Assembly (NCBI RefSeq): GCF_900168195.1
Contig: NZ_FUYX01000006.1
Location: forward strand, 124,001-188,000
From: Allobosea thiooxidans
Lineage (GTDB): Bacteria; Pseudomonadota; Alphaproteobacteria; Rhizobiales; Beijerinckiaceae
Direction of reading: 5' to 3'
DNA length: 64,000 nucleotides
This document shows, piece after piece, positions 37,087-46,724 of the stretch. The notes below the pieces were generated by a model, which was not told the origin of the DNA, ran no database searches, and saw only the letters and a program-made list of their open reading frames with translations. The position numbers and the translations under genes are program-made. Position 1 is the first letter of the stretch. Each line of letters starts with the position of its first letter.

Positions 37087-38463
37087 CTACAGACCGATGA
37101 GGCGGCGCTGTTGGAGATTGGCGACGAGAAGGCGACGCCCGAGCCCGGCGAGGAAATCGACCTCGTCGGCCTTGAGCGACAGCTTGTTGTGAAGTTGGAG
37201 AATGCGGGCGCTCTCGTCGGGCGCGCGGATGTCGGCCAGGGATAGTCGCACGAACGCGATCTCCAGCTTGTCGCAATCCCGTGCTCCCGTGGCGTCGCAA
37301 CGCCAGCGGATCAGGCGCTTCCGCCAGCGTCCGGTCTCCTCCTCGAGCCTGTCGAGGCTGGCCCGGCTCGAACTGTCAACCATCGCATCGATCGAAGCCG
37401 TGACGGCGTCCAGTGCTCCGGGGCCTTCCATCGTCGCCGAGATGTCGCCGCCGACACGAAGCGAGGCGTCGGCCACGATCACGACGATGCGCCTGACCTC
37501 CCGCGCAGTCGCCTCAGGCAGTGGCGACGGTGCCGCCCTGCGCATCGATCTCATGAGGTTCTGGGCGGCCAGGTTGTCGACCAGGCCGCCATCGAGCAAC
37601 TTGAGGTAGCGCAGGTCGGGCGCCATGGCGTAGCGGGCCTGCGTTTCCACAAGATGGGCCATGACCGCGGAGCCCGCTGGTTGCGTGGTCGGGACATCGG
37701 GAGCGAGCGGACAGGCCGGGCTGAAATTCTCAAGGACGACCGGGGCGAAGAGCAGCGGCACGGCAGCCGATGCAGCGACGGCATGCGACAGCGGGAAGCT
37801 GTTGTAGTCGCTGCAGATCGTGCGGAAATTCGCGCGATCGAAGGCGAAGGGCGCGCGGTTGTAGAGGTCCGTCGCATGCAGCAGGAGGCGCGGCCCGCGC
37901 CCACGCTCGACGTCGCCGAGCGTGGCACCGTGATAGAGATGGGCATCGAGCCAGGTTGCAAGGCCGGTCAGGTCGTTGACGCCGCCGCGATAGCCGCGCA
38001 GCAGATTGTCCGGCGTGAAGGCGGTCCGCAGAGAAGCCTCGGGATCTCGATCGAGATAATCGCGCCGGAATGCCGCGATCCCGGACGGACCATGCAAGGC
38101 GAGATAGGCCGCCAGCATGCCGCCGCCTGAAACACCGGCGACCACCGCGATTTCGTCGGCGAGCGTCCGGCCGTTTCCCTCGGGCGCCTGTTGTTCGGAA
38201 AGCGCCGACAGAACCCCGTACCCGAAGGCGGCCGACCGCGCCCCACCGCCCGACAGAGCCAGGACGACTGCCGTGGCCCCGGGCCGCGGGGCAGACGGAC
38301 GCGGCCGGATCGACGCCGTGATATCCGTCAGGGGCAGGTTCGACGGGGGATTGGAGGGGCCGGCGCAAGCCGCCAGACCGATGGACAGCGCCAGCATCCC
38401 AAAAACCTTGAATACTTCTCTCCAGCAGCGAGCGGCCGACCTGCCGGACCGTTTGAGAACCAT
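37087..38463 (-). CDS. Patatin-like phospholipase, putative lipoprotein
   Basis: A 458-residue patatin-family acyl hydrolase. The N-terminus has an unusually long basic region, then a hydrophobic core and a lipobox (GLAAC, Cys33), so it is likely membrane-anchored by lipid. The oxyanion motif is SGGGARSAAFGYGVL, the nucleophile elbow GVSGGG (Ser112) and the dyad Asp in LLDGGLVDN. All catalytic parts are intact. Substrates in the family are phospholipids or related esters. It follows the response regulator and kinase genes on the same strand (75-base gap) and may be part of their unit or their target. Confidence 0.9.
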   Translation of the reverse strand: MVLKRSGRSAARCWREVFKVFGMLALSIGLAACAGPSNPPSNLPLTDITASIRPRPSAPRPGATAVVLALSGGGARSAAFGYGVLSALSEQQAPEGNGRTLADEIAVVAGVSGGGMLAAYLALHGPSGIAAFRRDYLDRDPEASLRTAFTPDNLLRGYRGGVNDLTGLATWLDAHLYHGATLGDVERGRGPRLLLHATDLYNRAPFAFDRANFRTICSDYNSFPLSHAVAASAAVPLLFAPVVLENFSPACPLAPDVPTTQPAGSAVMAHLVETQARYAMAPDLRYLKLLDGGLVDNLAAQNLMRSMRRAAPSPLPEATAREVRRIVVIVADASLRVGGDISATMEGPGALDAVTASIDAMVDSSSRASLDRLEEETGRWRKRLIRWRCDATGARDCDKLEIAFVRLSLADIRAPDESARILQLHNKLSLKADEVDFLAGLGRRLLVANLQQRRLIGL

Positions 38464-38538
38464 GCGGGCGCCATCTCCAACGCCCGCCGTCTTCTCGTAT
38501 CGCGAAGACCGGGCAGCTGGAGGTTTCGCTCTGCTCGA

Positions 38539-39939
38539 TTATCCCAGCATTATGCTGCCCTGAGCCTCGGGCATTCGCGGCGGGGTCGGCAGGCTCAGGC
38601 GGAAACAGGTTCCGCATGCTCGATCCAGGATTGCGATCGTGCCGCCGTGCAGCCGGACGATTTCCCGCACGAGATGAAGCCCCAGGCCGGCGCCCCGATC
38701 CTGATGGGCAAGGCGCGAGAACGGCTCGAAGACGCGCTCACGCTGCTCGGCCGCGATCCCGGGGCCCTCATCGGTCACGTCGATGATCCCTTCGCTCCCG
38801 ACCGAGATGGTGATCGTGCCGCGGCGGCCGCCATGCTGGATGGCATTCTGCACCAGATTGACCAACGCCCGTTCGAGCCCTGCGGGGTCGCCGATGACGC
38901 CGACCTGCTCCTCTTCCGTCTCGAAGGCGAGCGCATAGCCGGCATTGATGGCAAGCGGCGCGAGATCGATGGCGACGCGTCGTCCGATCGCGACGAGATC
39001 GAGCCCGATGAAAGCGCCGGGAGCGCGCTCCAATCGCTGCAGGTCGAGCAATTGCTCGGCCATCACGGCGAGCCGGGCGATATCCTCGAGCAGGCGGGTG
39101 CGCTCCGCGGAGCCCGGCAGCGTCTCGAGCCGGGTCTGCAGGATGGCGATCGGCGTTCGCAGCTCATGGGCTGCATCGGCGAGGAAGCGCTTGCGCCGAC
39201 CATGCCCCTCATCCAGCCGCTGCAAGGCGCGATTGACCGCATCGACGAGCGGCGTGACCTCCGCCGGCATCAGCGCTGTCGGGAGGCGGGTGCCCTCGCG
39301 GTCGATATCGATCCGCTCCGCCTCCGCAGCAACGGTTCCGAGCCCGTCCAATGCCCGGCTGACCACCATGGGCGTTGCGATCAGGGTCGCCAGAGCCATG
39401 ACGGCGAGCACCGGCAACACGAAACCGGCGAAGACGACGAGCACGCCCTGAAGCAGCCAGCCGATCGGCGCCTCGCCGCCGGGGCCGGTCACGACCTGGA
39501 TGTCCCCAGCCGCGCTCCGGACCCAGCGCATATGGGCGTTCGCCCGGGGTGGATCCCCCAGATTCCAGCCCATGCGCGCATTGCCGATGTCATCCAGCGC
39601 ATCGCCGATGCGGGCGAAATGCGGCGGCGGAGAACCTTCGGTCAGCCGATGCCCCTGCCGGTCGCGCAGGATGTACCAGAGGTCCGGCACTGTCGCGCGC
39701 AATGCGATCAATTCAGGCGTCTCGCGGACCGCGAGACTGCCGTCGGCCTCGCGCGACACCGCAGTCTTCAGCGCGTCGATCGTGACGTCTTCGGATTCGA
39801 AGTTGAGGAGATGGCCGCCGAAATAGAGCGCGGCGATGATCAGGACGATCAGCAGGGACAGCAGCGCCGCCTGCAGCGTGAGGAGCCGGCGGATCAGCCG
39901 CCATTTCAGCGAATGGGCACGCGGCGCCGCGACGGTCAT
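38539..39939 (-). CDS. Two-component sensor histidine kinase
   Basis: A 466-residue membrane kinase. Two helices (about 22-42 and 161-190) flank a periplasmic sensor domain of about 118 residues of unknown ligand. HAMP-like and HisKA regions follow, with the H-box FLADAAHELRTP (His258), the N-box LVNLVQNAIQHGG, and the G1 and G2 boxes DEGPGIA and GAGLGLHLV. The overall plan is QseC/TctE-like. The start overlaps the response regulator stop as ATGA. Confidence 0.92.
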   Translation of the reverse strand: MTVAAPRAHSLKWRLIRRLLTLQAALLSLLIVLIIAALYFGGHLLNFESEDVTIDALKTAVSREADGSLAVRETPELIALRATVPDLWYILRDRQGHRLTEGSPPPHFARIGDALDDIGNARMGWNLGDPPRANAHMRWVRSAAGDIQVVTGPGGEAPIGWLLQGVLVVFAGFVLPVLAVMALATLIATPMVVSRALDGLGTVAAEAERIDIDREGTRLPTALMPAEVTPLVDAVNRALQRLDEGHGRRKRFLADAAHELRTPIAILQTRLETLPGSAERTRLLEDIARLAVMAEQLLDLQRLERAPGAFIGLDLVAIGRRVAIDLAPLAINAGYALAFETEEEQVGVIGDPAGLERALVNLVQNAIQHGGRRGTITISVGSEGIIDVTDEGPGIAAEQRERVFEPFSRLAHQDRGAGLGLHLVREIVRLHGGTIAILDRACGTCFRLSLPTPPRMPEAQGSIMLG

Positions 39940-40610
39940 GCCGCCCGTTTCAGCAGATAGCCGATGCCCCGGATCCCGTGAATTTCGAGCTCCGCTCCGG
40001 CGTTGCTCAACCGTCGGCGCAGGCGAGAAACATGCATGTCCAGCGCGTTCGACTGGATTTCGTCATCGAAGCCGTAGACAGCCTCCTCCAAGGTCGCGCG
40101 CTGGACGGCGCGGCCATGACGGCGCAGCAGGCTCTCCAGCACCAGGAGCTCGCGCCGCGGCAGGTCGAAGGGCTGACCATCGACGCTCGCACTGCGATTG
40201 TGCCAATCGAATTCGAAACGACCTATGCGCAGGGGGTCCGGCGCCATTTCTGCCGATCGGCGAAGCACGGCGCGCAGCCGTGCCAGAAGCTCGTCGATCA
40301 CGAAAGGTTTCGCCAGGTAGTCGTCGGCACCGGTATCGAGACCCGCGATCCTCTCTTCGATGTCGCCGCGCGCCGTCAGGACGATGACGGGAGCTGCGAG
40401 CTTCCGGGCACGCATGCGGGGCAGGAGATCGAGCCCGTCGCCATCCGGCAGATTGCGATCGAGCAGCACAGCGCGATGAACGCCGGCCGCGATCGCTTCC
40501 TCGCCTTCCGCCAGAGACGCGACATGGTCGACGACCATGCCGCGTTGCCCCAGCGCGGTGCGCAAGGCGCTGGCCATTTCCGGCTCGTCCTCGACCAGAA
40601 GGATGCGCAT
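39936..40610 (-). CDS. OmpR-family response regulator
   Basis: A 224-residue two-domain regulator. The receiver has the acidic pocket in LLVEDEP, the phospho-acceptor Asp51 in LLDRNLPDGDG, and the conserved Thr (LTARGD) and Lys (LAKPF). The C-terminal winged helix ends HVSRLRRRLSNAGAELEI and IRGIGYLLKR, typical of the OmpR/PhoB class, close to the QseB/TctD group. A longer frame upstream is open, but MRILLVEDEP at 40610 is the family start. It is the first gene of the regulator-kinase pair; the 260 bases before it hold no clear operator. Confidence 0.93.
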   Translation of the reverse strand: MRILLVEDEPEMASALRTALGQRGMVVDHVASLAEGEEAIAAGVHRAVLLDRNLPDGDGLDLLPRMRARKLAAPVIVLTARGDIEERIAGLDTGADDYLAKPFVIDELLARLRAVLRRSAEMAPDPLRIGRFEFDWHNRSASVDGQPFDLPRRELLVLESLLRRHGRAVQRATLEEAVYGFDDEIQSNALDMHVSRLRRRLSNAGAELEIHGIRGIGYLLKRAA

Positions 40611-40870
40611 GCCGGGGCCTAGTGGCTGCGCATGAGGCAGGAACCTGCATCCGGGCCGACGGTGGTGGACGGCGCTGACGTCTGCGGCATTGGGGAGCTT
40701 CGCGTCGGGCTGAACTTCGCCCGCTATCGACCCCGATGCTTGCCGCAACATTGCCGGGGAGGAGAAGTTAAGACCGCTAGCGAACCGGGGGCTGGCGCGC
40801 TTTCCGATCAGCGAGAGTCTTCGAACTTTACGTCAAACTCGATTTTCTAATGCGAGACACGGCCGCGACG

Positions 40871-41770
40871 TCAACCTCGTCCCAGGGCGGTGATGTCGTG
40901 CCTGTCGCCCGGCATTCGCGCGGCCTCGGCAAAGATGGCTTTGACGATGGCGCGCTCGCGCTCGCTCTTCAGGCAGGCGATATAGTCGGTTGTCGTGAGC
41001 TCGTCGTTCTCGATCGGGATGGCGCGGACGCGGCTGGAGGCCAGGGCCTCCAGCTCCCAGACGATCCCGCAGCCGAGCCCGACCGCCACAGCCTCGACGA
41101 GCGCCTCGCGGCTGCCCAGCTCCAACACCTTGCGGGCCTTGACGCCGTGCCGGGCGAGAGCGGCATCGACGAGCGCCTGCGTGGTCGAGCCGTCCTCGCG
41201 GCCGATCATCGCCTCGCCCTCCAGCTCCGTCAGCGAGACAACCTTCCGGCCGGCCAGCCTGTGGTCATGCGACGTGATCAGAAGGCCGCGGTGTGTCCAG
41301 AGCGGAACCGCATGCACGCGGGGATGGTCGGCAATCCGCGGCAGGATGCCGACATCGACATGGCGGTCGAGCAGGCGCTGCCGCACGACTTGCGTGTTTC
41401 CCATCGAGACGGAGAGCCGCACCTGAGGGTGCCGCGCCAGGAACTGCGCAAAGAGCCCCATCACGATATGGGGGCCGTCGACGGCCAGCCGGAGCTCGCC
41501 CCGCTGGACCTCGCTCGATGTCGCCAGCGTATCGTCGATCATTTCCTCGAGGCTGGCGAGTTGCCGGGACAGGGTGAACAGCCGTTCGCCGGCCTCCGTC
41601 AGCTTCACGCCACGCCCGTCGCGATGCAGCAACTTCAGGCCGTGGCGGGCTTCGAGCGCCTTCACCTGCAGCGTCAGGGCGGGTTGCGTCAGGTTCAGGA
41701 CATCCGCGGCCCGCGAGAAGCTGCCCTCGCGCGCCACCGCATCGAATGCCCGGATCTGCGTGTAGATCAT
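40871..41770 (-). CDS. LysR-family transcriptional regulator
   Basis: A 299-residue LTTR. The winged-helix domain at the N-terminus reads FDAVAREGSFSRAADVLNLTQPALTLQVKALE (partly quoted), and the effector domain shows GELRLAVDGPHIVMGLF and GCGIVWELEAL. It diverges from the M20 gene, so it most likely controls that amidohydrolase and the ABC importer behind it, with their substrate or product as inducer. A matching inverted repeat lies in the 86-base gap. Confidence 0.92.
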   Translation of the reverse strand: MIYTQIRAFDAVAREGSFSRAADVLNLTQPALTLQVKALEARHGLKLLHRDGRGVKLTEAGERLFTLSRQLASLEEMIDDTLATSSEVQRGELRLAVDGPHIVMGLFAQFLARHPQVRLSVSMGNTQVVRQRLLDRHVDVGILPRIADHPRVHAVPLWTHRGLLITSHDHRLAGRKVVSLTELEGEAMIGREDGSTTQALVDAALARHGVKARKVLELGSREALVEAVAVGLGCGIVWELEALASSRVRAIPIENDELTTTDYIACLKSERERAIVKAIFAEAARMPGDRHDITALGRG

Positions 41771-41785
41771 GTGCCCGGCCCGGAT

Positions 41786-41821
41786 ATTAGATTTTCTTGA
41801 ATGGCTCTCAGCATTTCTAAT
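41786..41821. promoter_or_regulatory. Inverted repeat in the LysR-M20 divergent gap
   Basis: ATTAGATTTTCT (41786-41797) recurs in inverted form at 41810-41821 (ATTAGAAATGCT on the minus strand): 9 of 12 positions agree, including all of ATTAGA. The left arm also fits the LTTR rule T-N11-A as ATT-N11-AAT. The position, between two divergent genes 86 bases apart, suits an operator of the LysR protein. Confidence 0.5.
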
Positions 41822-41856
41822 TTGGCTTATAGCGGCAATGTCAACATCATTTCGAC

Positions 41857-43233
41857 ATGCTCGCTTCAGATCTCGCCCAGCTTCATTCCCAGCTCGACAA
41901 AGCGCTTGCCGCAGCGCGGGCGCAACGCGACCGCAGCGTCCGGCACCTGGCGGATTTCGTCTCGACCCCGTCGCTGACGGGAGAGGAGGGGGCGGGCCAG
42001 GACTACATGCGCGAATTGCTGCGGAAGGCGGGCGCCGACATCCACGACGCGGAGCCCGACGTGGAGGCGATGTTCGCCGCGCATCCGGACGTCGCGCAAT
42101 ATCCGACCCATTGGCAGCACGACCTCATCCTGCCCTATGCCGATCTGCCGACATTCGAGGCTCTCCAGGCGAGCGGCCTCGAAACGGTCCTGAATTACGA
42201 TGGGCGGCCCAATCTCGTCGGCAGCTGGCGCGGCGAGGGCGGCGGCCGTTCGCTGATCCTGAACGGGCATGTCGATACGGTGACGATCGAGCCGCGCGCC
42301 GGCTGGACGCGCGACCCGTTCGGCGCCGAGATCGCGGATGGCCTGATGTATGGCCGCGGCGCCTCGGACATGAAGGGCGGCGTGATGGCGGCGCTGATGG
42401 CCATCACCTATCTGCGCGAGGCCGGAATCCGTCTGCGCGGCGACGTCAGCCTGCAATGCGTCGTCAACGAGGAGCATGCGGGCAACGGCACACTCGACCT
42501 CGTCCGGCGTGGTTTCAGGGCCGATGCGGCCGTGATCCTGGAGCCCACCAGCAACACGATCGCGATCTCGCATCCGGGCGGGCTCTACTGGCAGGTCTCG
42601 CTGACCGGCGTACCGCGCTCTCCGGGCGCGCGCTGGAACGGCACGGAGCTCGAAGGCCTCGGCGCCATCGATGCGCTCCCTCCCGTCATCGAGGCGCTGC
42701 TCGCGCTGGAGGCGCGTTACAATGCCGGCACGCCGCAGGGCCAGAAAGCTCCCTTCGCCCTGACGATCGGGCGGGTCTCGGGCGGTCACTACGAGACCGC
42801 GACCGCCGCGGAGGCCCAGCTCAAGGGCGGCGCCTATTTCGCCCCCTCGCTCGGCAGCGTGACGGAGGTGATGGCCGCGTTCCGCGAAGCGATCGCCCAG
42901 GCCAATCGCACCGATCCGCGCCTCCGGCGCCATCCCGCCAGGCTCGAATTCCTGCATCATGACGATGCCACGGCCCAGTCGGAGGACCTCGAGATCGCCC
43001 GGGTGATGGGCGCGGTCCTCGCCGGCCGCGGCGGCGACGGCAATCCCTATCAGGGGCATTTCTGCTGCGACATGCGCCATCTGGTGAACCAGGGCGGCAT
43101 TCCCAGCATCGTCTTCGGGCCGGGCAGCATCGCCCAGGCACACAAGCCCGACGAGTATATTCCGATTGCGGACTACGAAGCCGCTATCGAGCACCTCATT
43201 GTTTTCATTGCAGAATGGTGTGGCATCGCCTGA
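41857..43233 (+). CDS. M20 family amidohydrolase/peptidase (ArgE/DapE type)
   Basis: A 458-residue di-zinc hydrolase. Metal motifs are ILNGHVDTV (His and Asp), MYGRGASDMKGG (bridging Asp) and NEEHAGNG (catalytic Glu-Glu); a dimerisation domain follows and a late AHKPDEYIPI supplies the last His. There is no signal peptide, so it acts in the cytoplasm, removing acyl or amino-acid groups from a compound brought in by the ABC system encoded next to it. The exact substrate is unknown; ArgE, DapE and carboxypeptidase G2 relatives all look alike at this level. Confidence 0.9.
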   Translation: MLASDLAQLHSQLDKALAAARAQRDRSVRHLADFVSTPSLTGEEGAGQDYMRELLRKAGADIHDAEPDVEAMFAAHPDVAQYPTHWQHDLILPYADLPTFEALQASGLETVLNYDGRPNLVGSWRGEGGGRSLILNGHVDTVTIEPRAGWTRDPFGAEIADGLMYGRGASDMKGGVMAALMAITYLREAGIRLRGDVSLQCVVNEEHAGNGTLDLVRRGFRADAAVILEPTSNTIAISHPGGLYWQVSLTGVPRSPGARWNGTELEGLGAIDALPPVIEALLALEARYNAGTPQGQKAPFALTIGRVSGGHYETATAAEAQLKGGAYFAPSLGSVTEVMAAFREAIAQANRTDPRLRRHPARLEFLHHDDATAQSEDLEIARVMGAVLAGRGGDGNPYQGHFCCDMRHLVNQGGIPSIVFGPGSIAQAHKPDEYIPIADYEAAIEHLIVFIAEWCGIA

Positions 43234-43277
43234 GACGCAAGCGACCGTCCAGCACCGCCAGACGAGAGGCTCAGAGC

Positions 43278-44894
43278 ATGAACTCCAAGATCCTCAAGAC
43301 CCTCAGGGCCATGCTTCTGGCGGCTCCGGCCATGGCCCCGTTCGCCGGCGCGGCCCAGGCGCAGACCTGCCCCAAGACCGGCGGCACGTTGACCTACGCC
43401 TACAGCCTGGAGCCGAGCGCGCTGTCCACCATCGCGACCTCCGCGGTTCCCGTCGCGCTGGTGGCGACGAAGATGTTCGAGGGATTGCTCAACTATGAGG
43501 GGCCGTCTCTCGAACCCAAGCCCGGTCTCGCCGAGTCCTGGACCATCTCCGAGGACAAGAAGACCTATACCTTCAAGCTCCGCCCGAACGTGAAGTGGCA
43601 TGACGGCAAGCCCTTCACGTCCGAGGACGTGAAGTTCTCGATCGAGAAGATCGTCAAACCCTACCATTCGCGCGGCCATGTCTATTTCGGCGATCTGGAG
43701 GGTGTCGCCACGCCGGACCCGCTCACCGTCGTCTTCACGCTGAAGCGGCCGGTCCCCTTCTTCATGAACGTATTCCAGGCCGGTGAGACCCCGATCCTGC
43801 CGGCCCATGCCTTCGCCGGCATCGACATGGGCACGGCGGCGGCTGTCCGCGGCGCGGAGGTGATGCAGAAGCCGGTCGGCACGGGCCCCTTCCGCTTCAA
43901 GGAGTGGCAGAAGGGCAGCCATATCGCGCTCGAACGCAACAAGGATTACTGGCGCGCCGGCTTCCCCTGCCTCGACGGCATCATCGTGCGCATGATCCCG
44001 GATGGCGCCGCCCGCGCCATCGCCGTCGAGACCGGCGAGGTCGATCTCGCGCCGATGAGCGGCCTGCCCGAGGCGGAGGTGCAGCGCCTCTCGGCCTCGC
44101 CGAAGCTCGAAGCCTCGCAGGCGGGCAGCGAGGCGCTCGGCCCCAATCTCTGGCTTGAGCTGAACCTGCGCGAGAAGCCGCTCCAGGACCTCAAGGTCCG
44201 CCAGGCGATCAGCATGGCGCTCAATCGCGAGCGCATCGCCGACGTGATCTGGTACGGCCAGGGCAAGCCGGCCCGCGGCCCCATCGTCAGTGCCAGCGCC
44301 TTCTTCGACAAGTCGCTGCCGCAATACGAATACAACCCGGCCAAGGCCGGCAAGCTGCTGGACGAGGCGGGCTATCCGAAGGGCGCCGGCAATGTCCGCT
44401 TCAAGCTGAGCCAGAACTTTCTGCCTTATGGCGAGAACTATGTCCGGCTCGCCGAATATATCCGCCAGGAGCTCGGCAAGATCGGCATCCAGGTCGAGAC
44501 ACGCAGCGCCGATCTCGGCGGCTGGCTGAAGACGATCTACACGGACTGGAACTTCAACCTGACCAGCACCTTCTCGCACAACTACTCGGACCCCTCGATC
44601 GGCGTGGAACGCACCTTCGGGTCGGGCTTCATCAAGAAGGGCGCGACCTTCACCAACTCGATGGGCTACAGCAATCCGAAGGTCGACGAGCTTTTCGCGA
44701 AATCGGCGCATGAGACCGACCCGGCCGCCCGACGCAAGCAGTTCGACGAGCTCCAGAAGATCCTTCACGAGGAACTGCCCGTGATCTTCCTGATGGAACC
44801 GGCCTACACCCATGTCTGGAACAGGAAGGTCCACGGCCTGATCACCAACGGCATTTCGATGTATTCGCCCTGGGACGCGGTCTGGAAAGATTGA
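43278..44894 (+). CDS. ABC transporter substrate-binding protein, family 5
   Basis: A 538-residue periplasmic binding protein. Signal peptide TLRAMLLAAPAMAPFAGAAQAQ; mature motifs GTLTYAYSLEPSALS, SEDKKTYTFKLRPNVKWHDGKPFTSEDV (partly quoted) and GTGPFRFKEWQKGSHIALERN are diagnostic of the peptide/nickel/opine family. The ATG at 43278 is preferred to starts in the upstream overlap. It is the first of five transporter genes and starts 44 bases after the M20 gene. Confidence 0.92.
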   Translation: MNSKILKTLRAMLLAAPAMAPFAGAAQAQTCPKTGGTLTYAYSLEPSALSTIATSAVPVALVATKMFEGLLNYEGPSLEPKPGLAESWTISEDKKTYTFKLRPNVKWHDGKPFTSEDVKFSIEKIVKPYHSRGHVYFGDLEGVATPDPLTVVFTLKRPVPFFMNVFQAGETPILPAHAFAGIDMGTAAAVRGAEVMQKPVGTGPFRFKEWQKGSHIALERNKDYWRAGFPCLDGIIVRMIPDGAARAIAVETGEVDLAPMSGLPEAEVQRLSASPKLEASQAGSEALGPNLWLELNLREKPLQDLKVRQAISMALNRERIADVIWYGQGKPARGPIVSASAFFDKSLPQYEYNPAKAGKLLDEAGYPKGAGNVRFKLSQNFLPYGENYVRLAEYIRQELGKIGIQVETRSADLGGWLKTIYTDWNFNLTSTFSHNYSDPSIGVERTFGSGFIKKGATFTNSMGYSNPKVDELFAKSAHETDPAARRKQFDELQKILHEELPVIFLMEPAYTHVWNRKVHGLITNGISMYSPWDAVWKD

Positions 44895-44919
44895 CGCTAG
44901 AGCAGGGCGGGAGAGCGCG

Positions 44920-45891
44920 ATGAAATCGTTGTTGTTCGTCGGCAAACGCGCTGCCGTCGTCGTCCCGAGCGTGCTGGGCATCGCCGTTCTGAACTTCACC
45001 CTGTTGCACATGGCGCCCGGCGACGCGGCGGACATCATCGCCGCGCAATCGGGCGGGGCGACGACGGAATTCGTCGAGGAACTGCGCCGCTCCTTCGGGC
45101 TCGACCGCCCGCTCTGGCAGCAGTTCTTCATCTATCTCGGCAAGCTCCTCACCTTCGACCTCGGCGTGTCGCATGTGCAGCAGCGGCCGGTCCTTTCCCT
45201 GATCGCAGAGCGCGCCCCGGCGACCGTGCTGCTGATGCTGACCGCCATCCTCGTCGCGACGCTGCTCGGCATGCTCTTCGGAACGATCGCGGCGATGCGG
45301 CACCGGAAATGGCTGGACAGCATCATTTCGGTGCTGGCGCTGCTGGCCTATGCGACACCGCAATTCTGGCTCGGCCTCATGCTGATCGTGTTCTTCTCGG
45401 TGACGCTGGGCATCCTTCCCTCGGGCGGGATGATGACGATCGGGCAGGATATCTCCTGGCCGCTGCGCGTGCTCGATATCGCCAGCCACCTCGTCCTGCC
45501 GGCGGTGACGCTCGGGCTGTTCTACGTCGCGCTTTACACCCGCCTGATGCGGGCCTCGATGCTCGAGGTCTACACCTACGACTTCGTCACCACCGCTCGC
45601 GCGAAGGGTGTGTCGGAAACGCGGGTGGGCTTCGTCCACGCGGCCGCCAACGCGCTTCTGCCCGTCGTCACCATGGCGGGCGTGCAGATCGGGCATATGC
45701 TCGGCGGCTCGATCCTGGTCGAAACGGTGTTCGGCTGGCCGGGTCTGGGGCGCCTCCTCTTCGATGCGCTCCAGCAACGCGACCTGAACCTGCTGCTGGG
45801 CATCCTGTTCATCTCGTCGATCCTGGTCGTCGTCGCGAATCTCGTCGTGGACCTTCTCTACGGCGTGCTCGACCCGAGGATGGCGAAATGA
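44920..45891 (+). CDS. ABC transporter permease, DppB/OppB-like
   Basis: A 323-residue permease with the typical start FVGKRAAVVVPSVLGIAVLNF, the MAPGDAADIIAAQSGG periplasmic segment, the coupling loop VYTYDFVTTARAKGVSETRVGFVHAAANALLP (partly quoted) and the end VVDLLYGVLDPRMAK. It is coupled to the next permease by an ATGA overlap. It imports, with the other four genes, an oligopeptide-like ligand. Confidence 0.93.
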   Translation: MKSLLFVGKRAAVVVPSVLGIAVLNFTLLHMAPGDAADIIAAQSGGATTEFVEELRRSFGLDRPLWQQFFIYLGKLLTFDLGVSHVQQRPVLSLIAERAPATVLLMLTAILVATLLGMLFGTIAAMRHRKWLDSIISVLALLAYATPQFWLGLMLIVFFSVTLGILPSGGMMTIGQDISWPLRVLDIASHLVLPAVTLGLFYVALYTRLMRASMLEVYTYDFVTTARAKGVSETRVGFVHAAANALLPVVTMAGVQIGHMLGGSILVETVFGWPGLGRLLFDALQQRDLNLLLGILFISSILVVVANLVVDLLYGVLDPRMAK

Positions 45892-46724
45892 GCGCTCTCG
45901 CGGAGTTCTGGCGGCGCTTCAGCCTCAACGCGGCGGCCGTGGTCGGCCTCGTCTTCCTCCTGCTGATCGTGGCCGCGGCGATCTTCGGCCCGGCGCTCTA
46001 CCCGGTCGATCCCTACGACATGATCGGCCGGCCCTCTCAGCCGCCCTCGGCCCGCTTCCCGCTCGGCACCGACGTTTCGGGGCGGGACATTCTGGCCGGG
46101 CTGATCGGAGGAGCCCGCGTCTCGCTGCTGATCGGCCTCGTCGCGAGTCTGGGGGCGACGGTGCTCGGCGTCGCCGTCGGCGCGCTCGCGGGCTATCGCG
46201 GCGGCTGGATCGATGCGGTGCTGATGCGGTTGACGGATTTCTTCCTGACCATTCCTTCCTTCGTGCTCGCGGTCGTCATCATCGCCATCTTCGGCCCGTC
46301 GATCGTGACCGTCACGGCGGCGATCGCCGTCGTCTCATGGCCGCCGGTCGCCCGCCTCGCGCGCGCGGAGTTCATGTCCCAGCGCGACCGCGAATATGTT
46401 CAGGCCTGCCGGGCCCTGGGCATGTCCGGCCTCGAAATCGCGACGCGCCAGATCATGCCGAACGCGCTTCCGCCCGTCATCGTCGTCTCCAGCCTCCTCG
46501 TCGCGACGGCGATCCTGACGGAATCAGGGCTTTCCTTCCTCGGCCTGGCCGATCCCGACCTGATCTCCTGGGGTTACATGATCGGCGTCGGCCGCACCGT
46601 GCTGCGCACGGCCTGGTGGATGCCGGCGATCCCCGGCCTCGCGATCCTGATCACCGTGCTGTGCATCAACCTCGTCGGGGAAGGCCTGAACGACGCGCTC
46701 AACCCGAGGCTCCGGCAACGATGA
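45888..46724 (+). CDS. ABC transporter permease, DppC/OppC-like
   Basis: A 278-residue permease. The diagnostic FPLGTDVSGRDILAGLIGGAR motif lies after the first helix; the coupling loop is EYVQACRALGMSGLEIATRQIMPN and the end [18 protein letters not shown] (segments partly quoted). The stop overlaps the start of the first ATPase gene, so the whole transporter is translated as a chain. Confidence 0.93.
   Translation: MSALAEFWRRFSLNAAAVVGLVFLLLIVAAAIFGPALYPVDPYDMIGRPSQPPSARFPLGTDVSGRDILAGLIGGARVSLLIGLVASLGATVLGVAVGALAGYRGGWIDAVLMRLTDFFLTIPSFVLAVVIIAIFGPSIVTVTAAIAVVSWPPVARLARAEFMSQRDREYVQACRALGMSGLEIATRQIMPNALPPVIVVSSLLVATAILTESGLSFLGLADPDLISWGYMIGVGRTVLRTAWWMPAIPGLAILITVLCINLVGEGLNDALNPRLRQR

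Noticed and set aside
40846..40851. Third copy of the LysR-type half-site (TCTAAT)
   Set aside because: Only six bases match and it lies after the LysR stop codon, so chance is likely.
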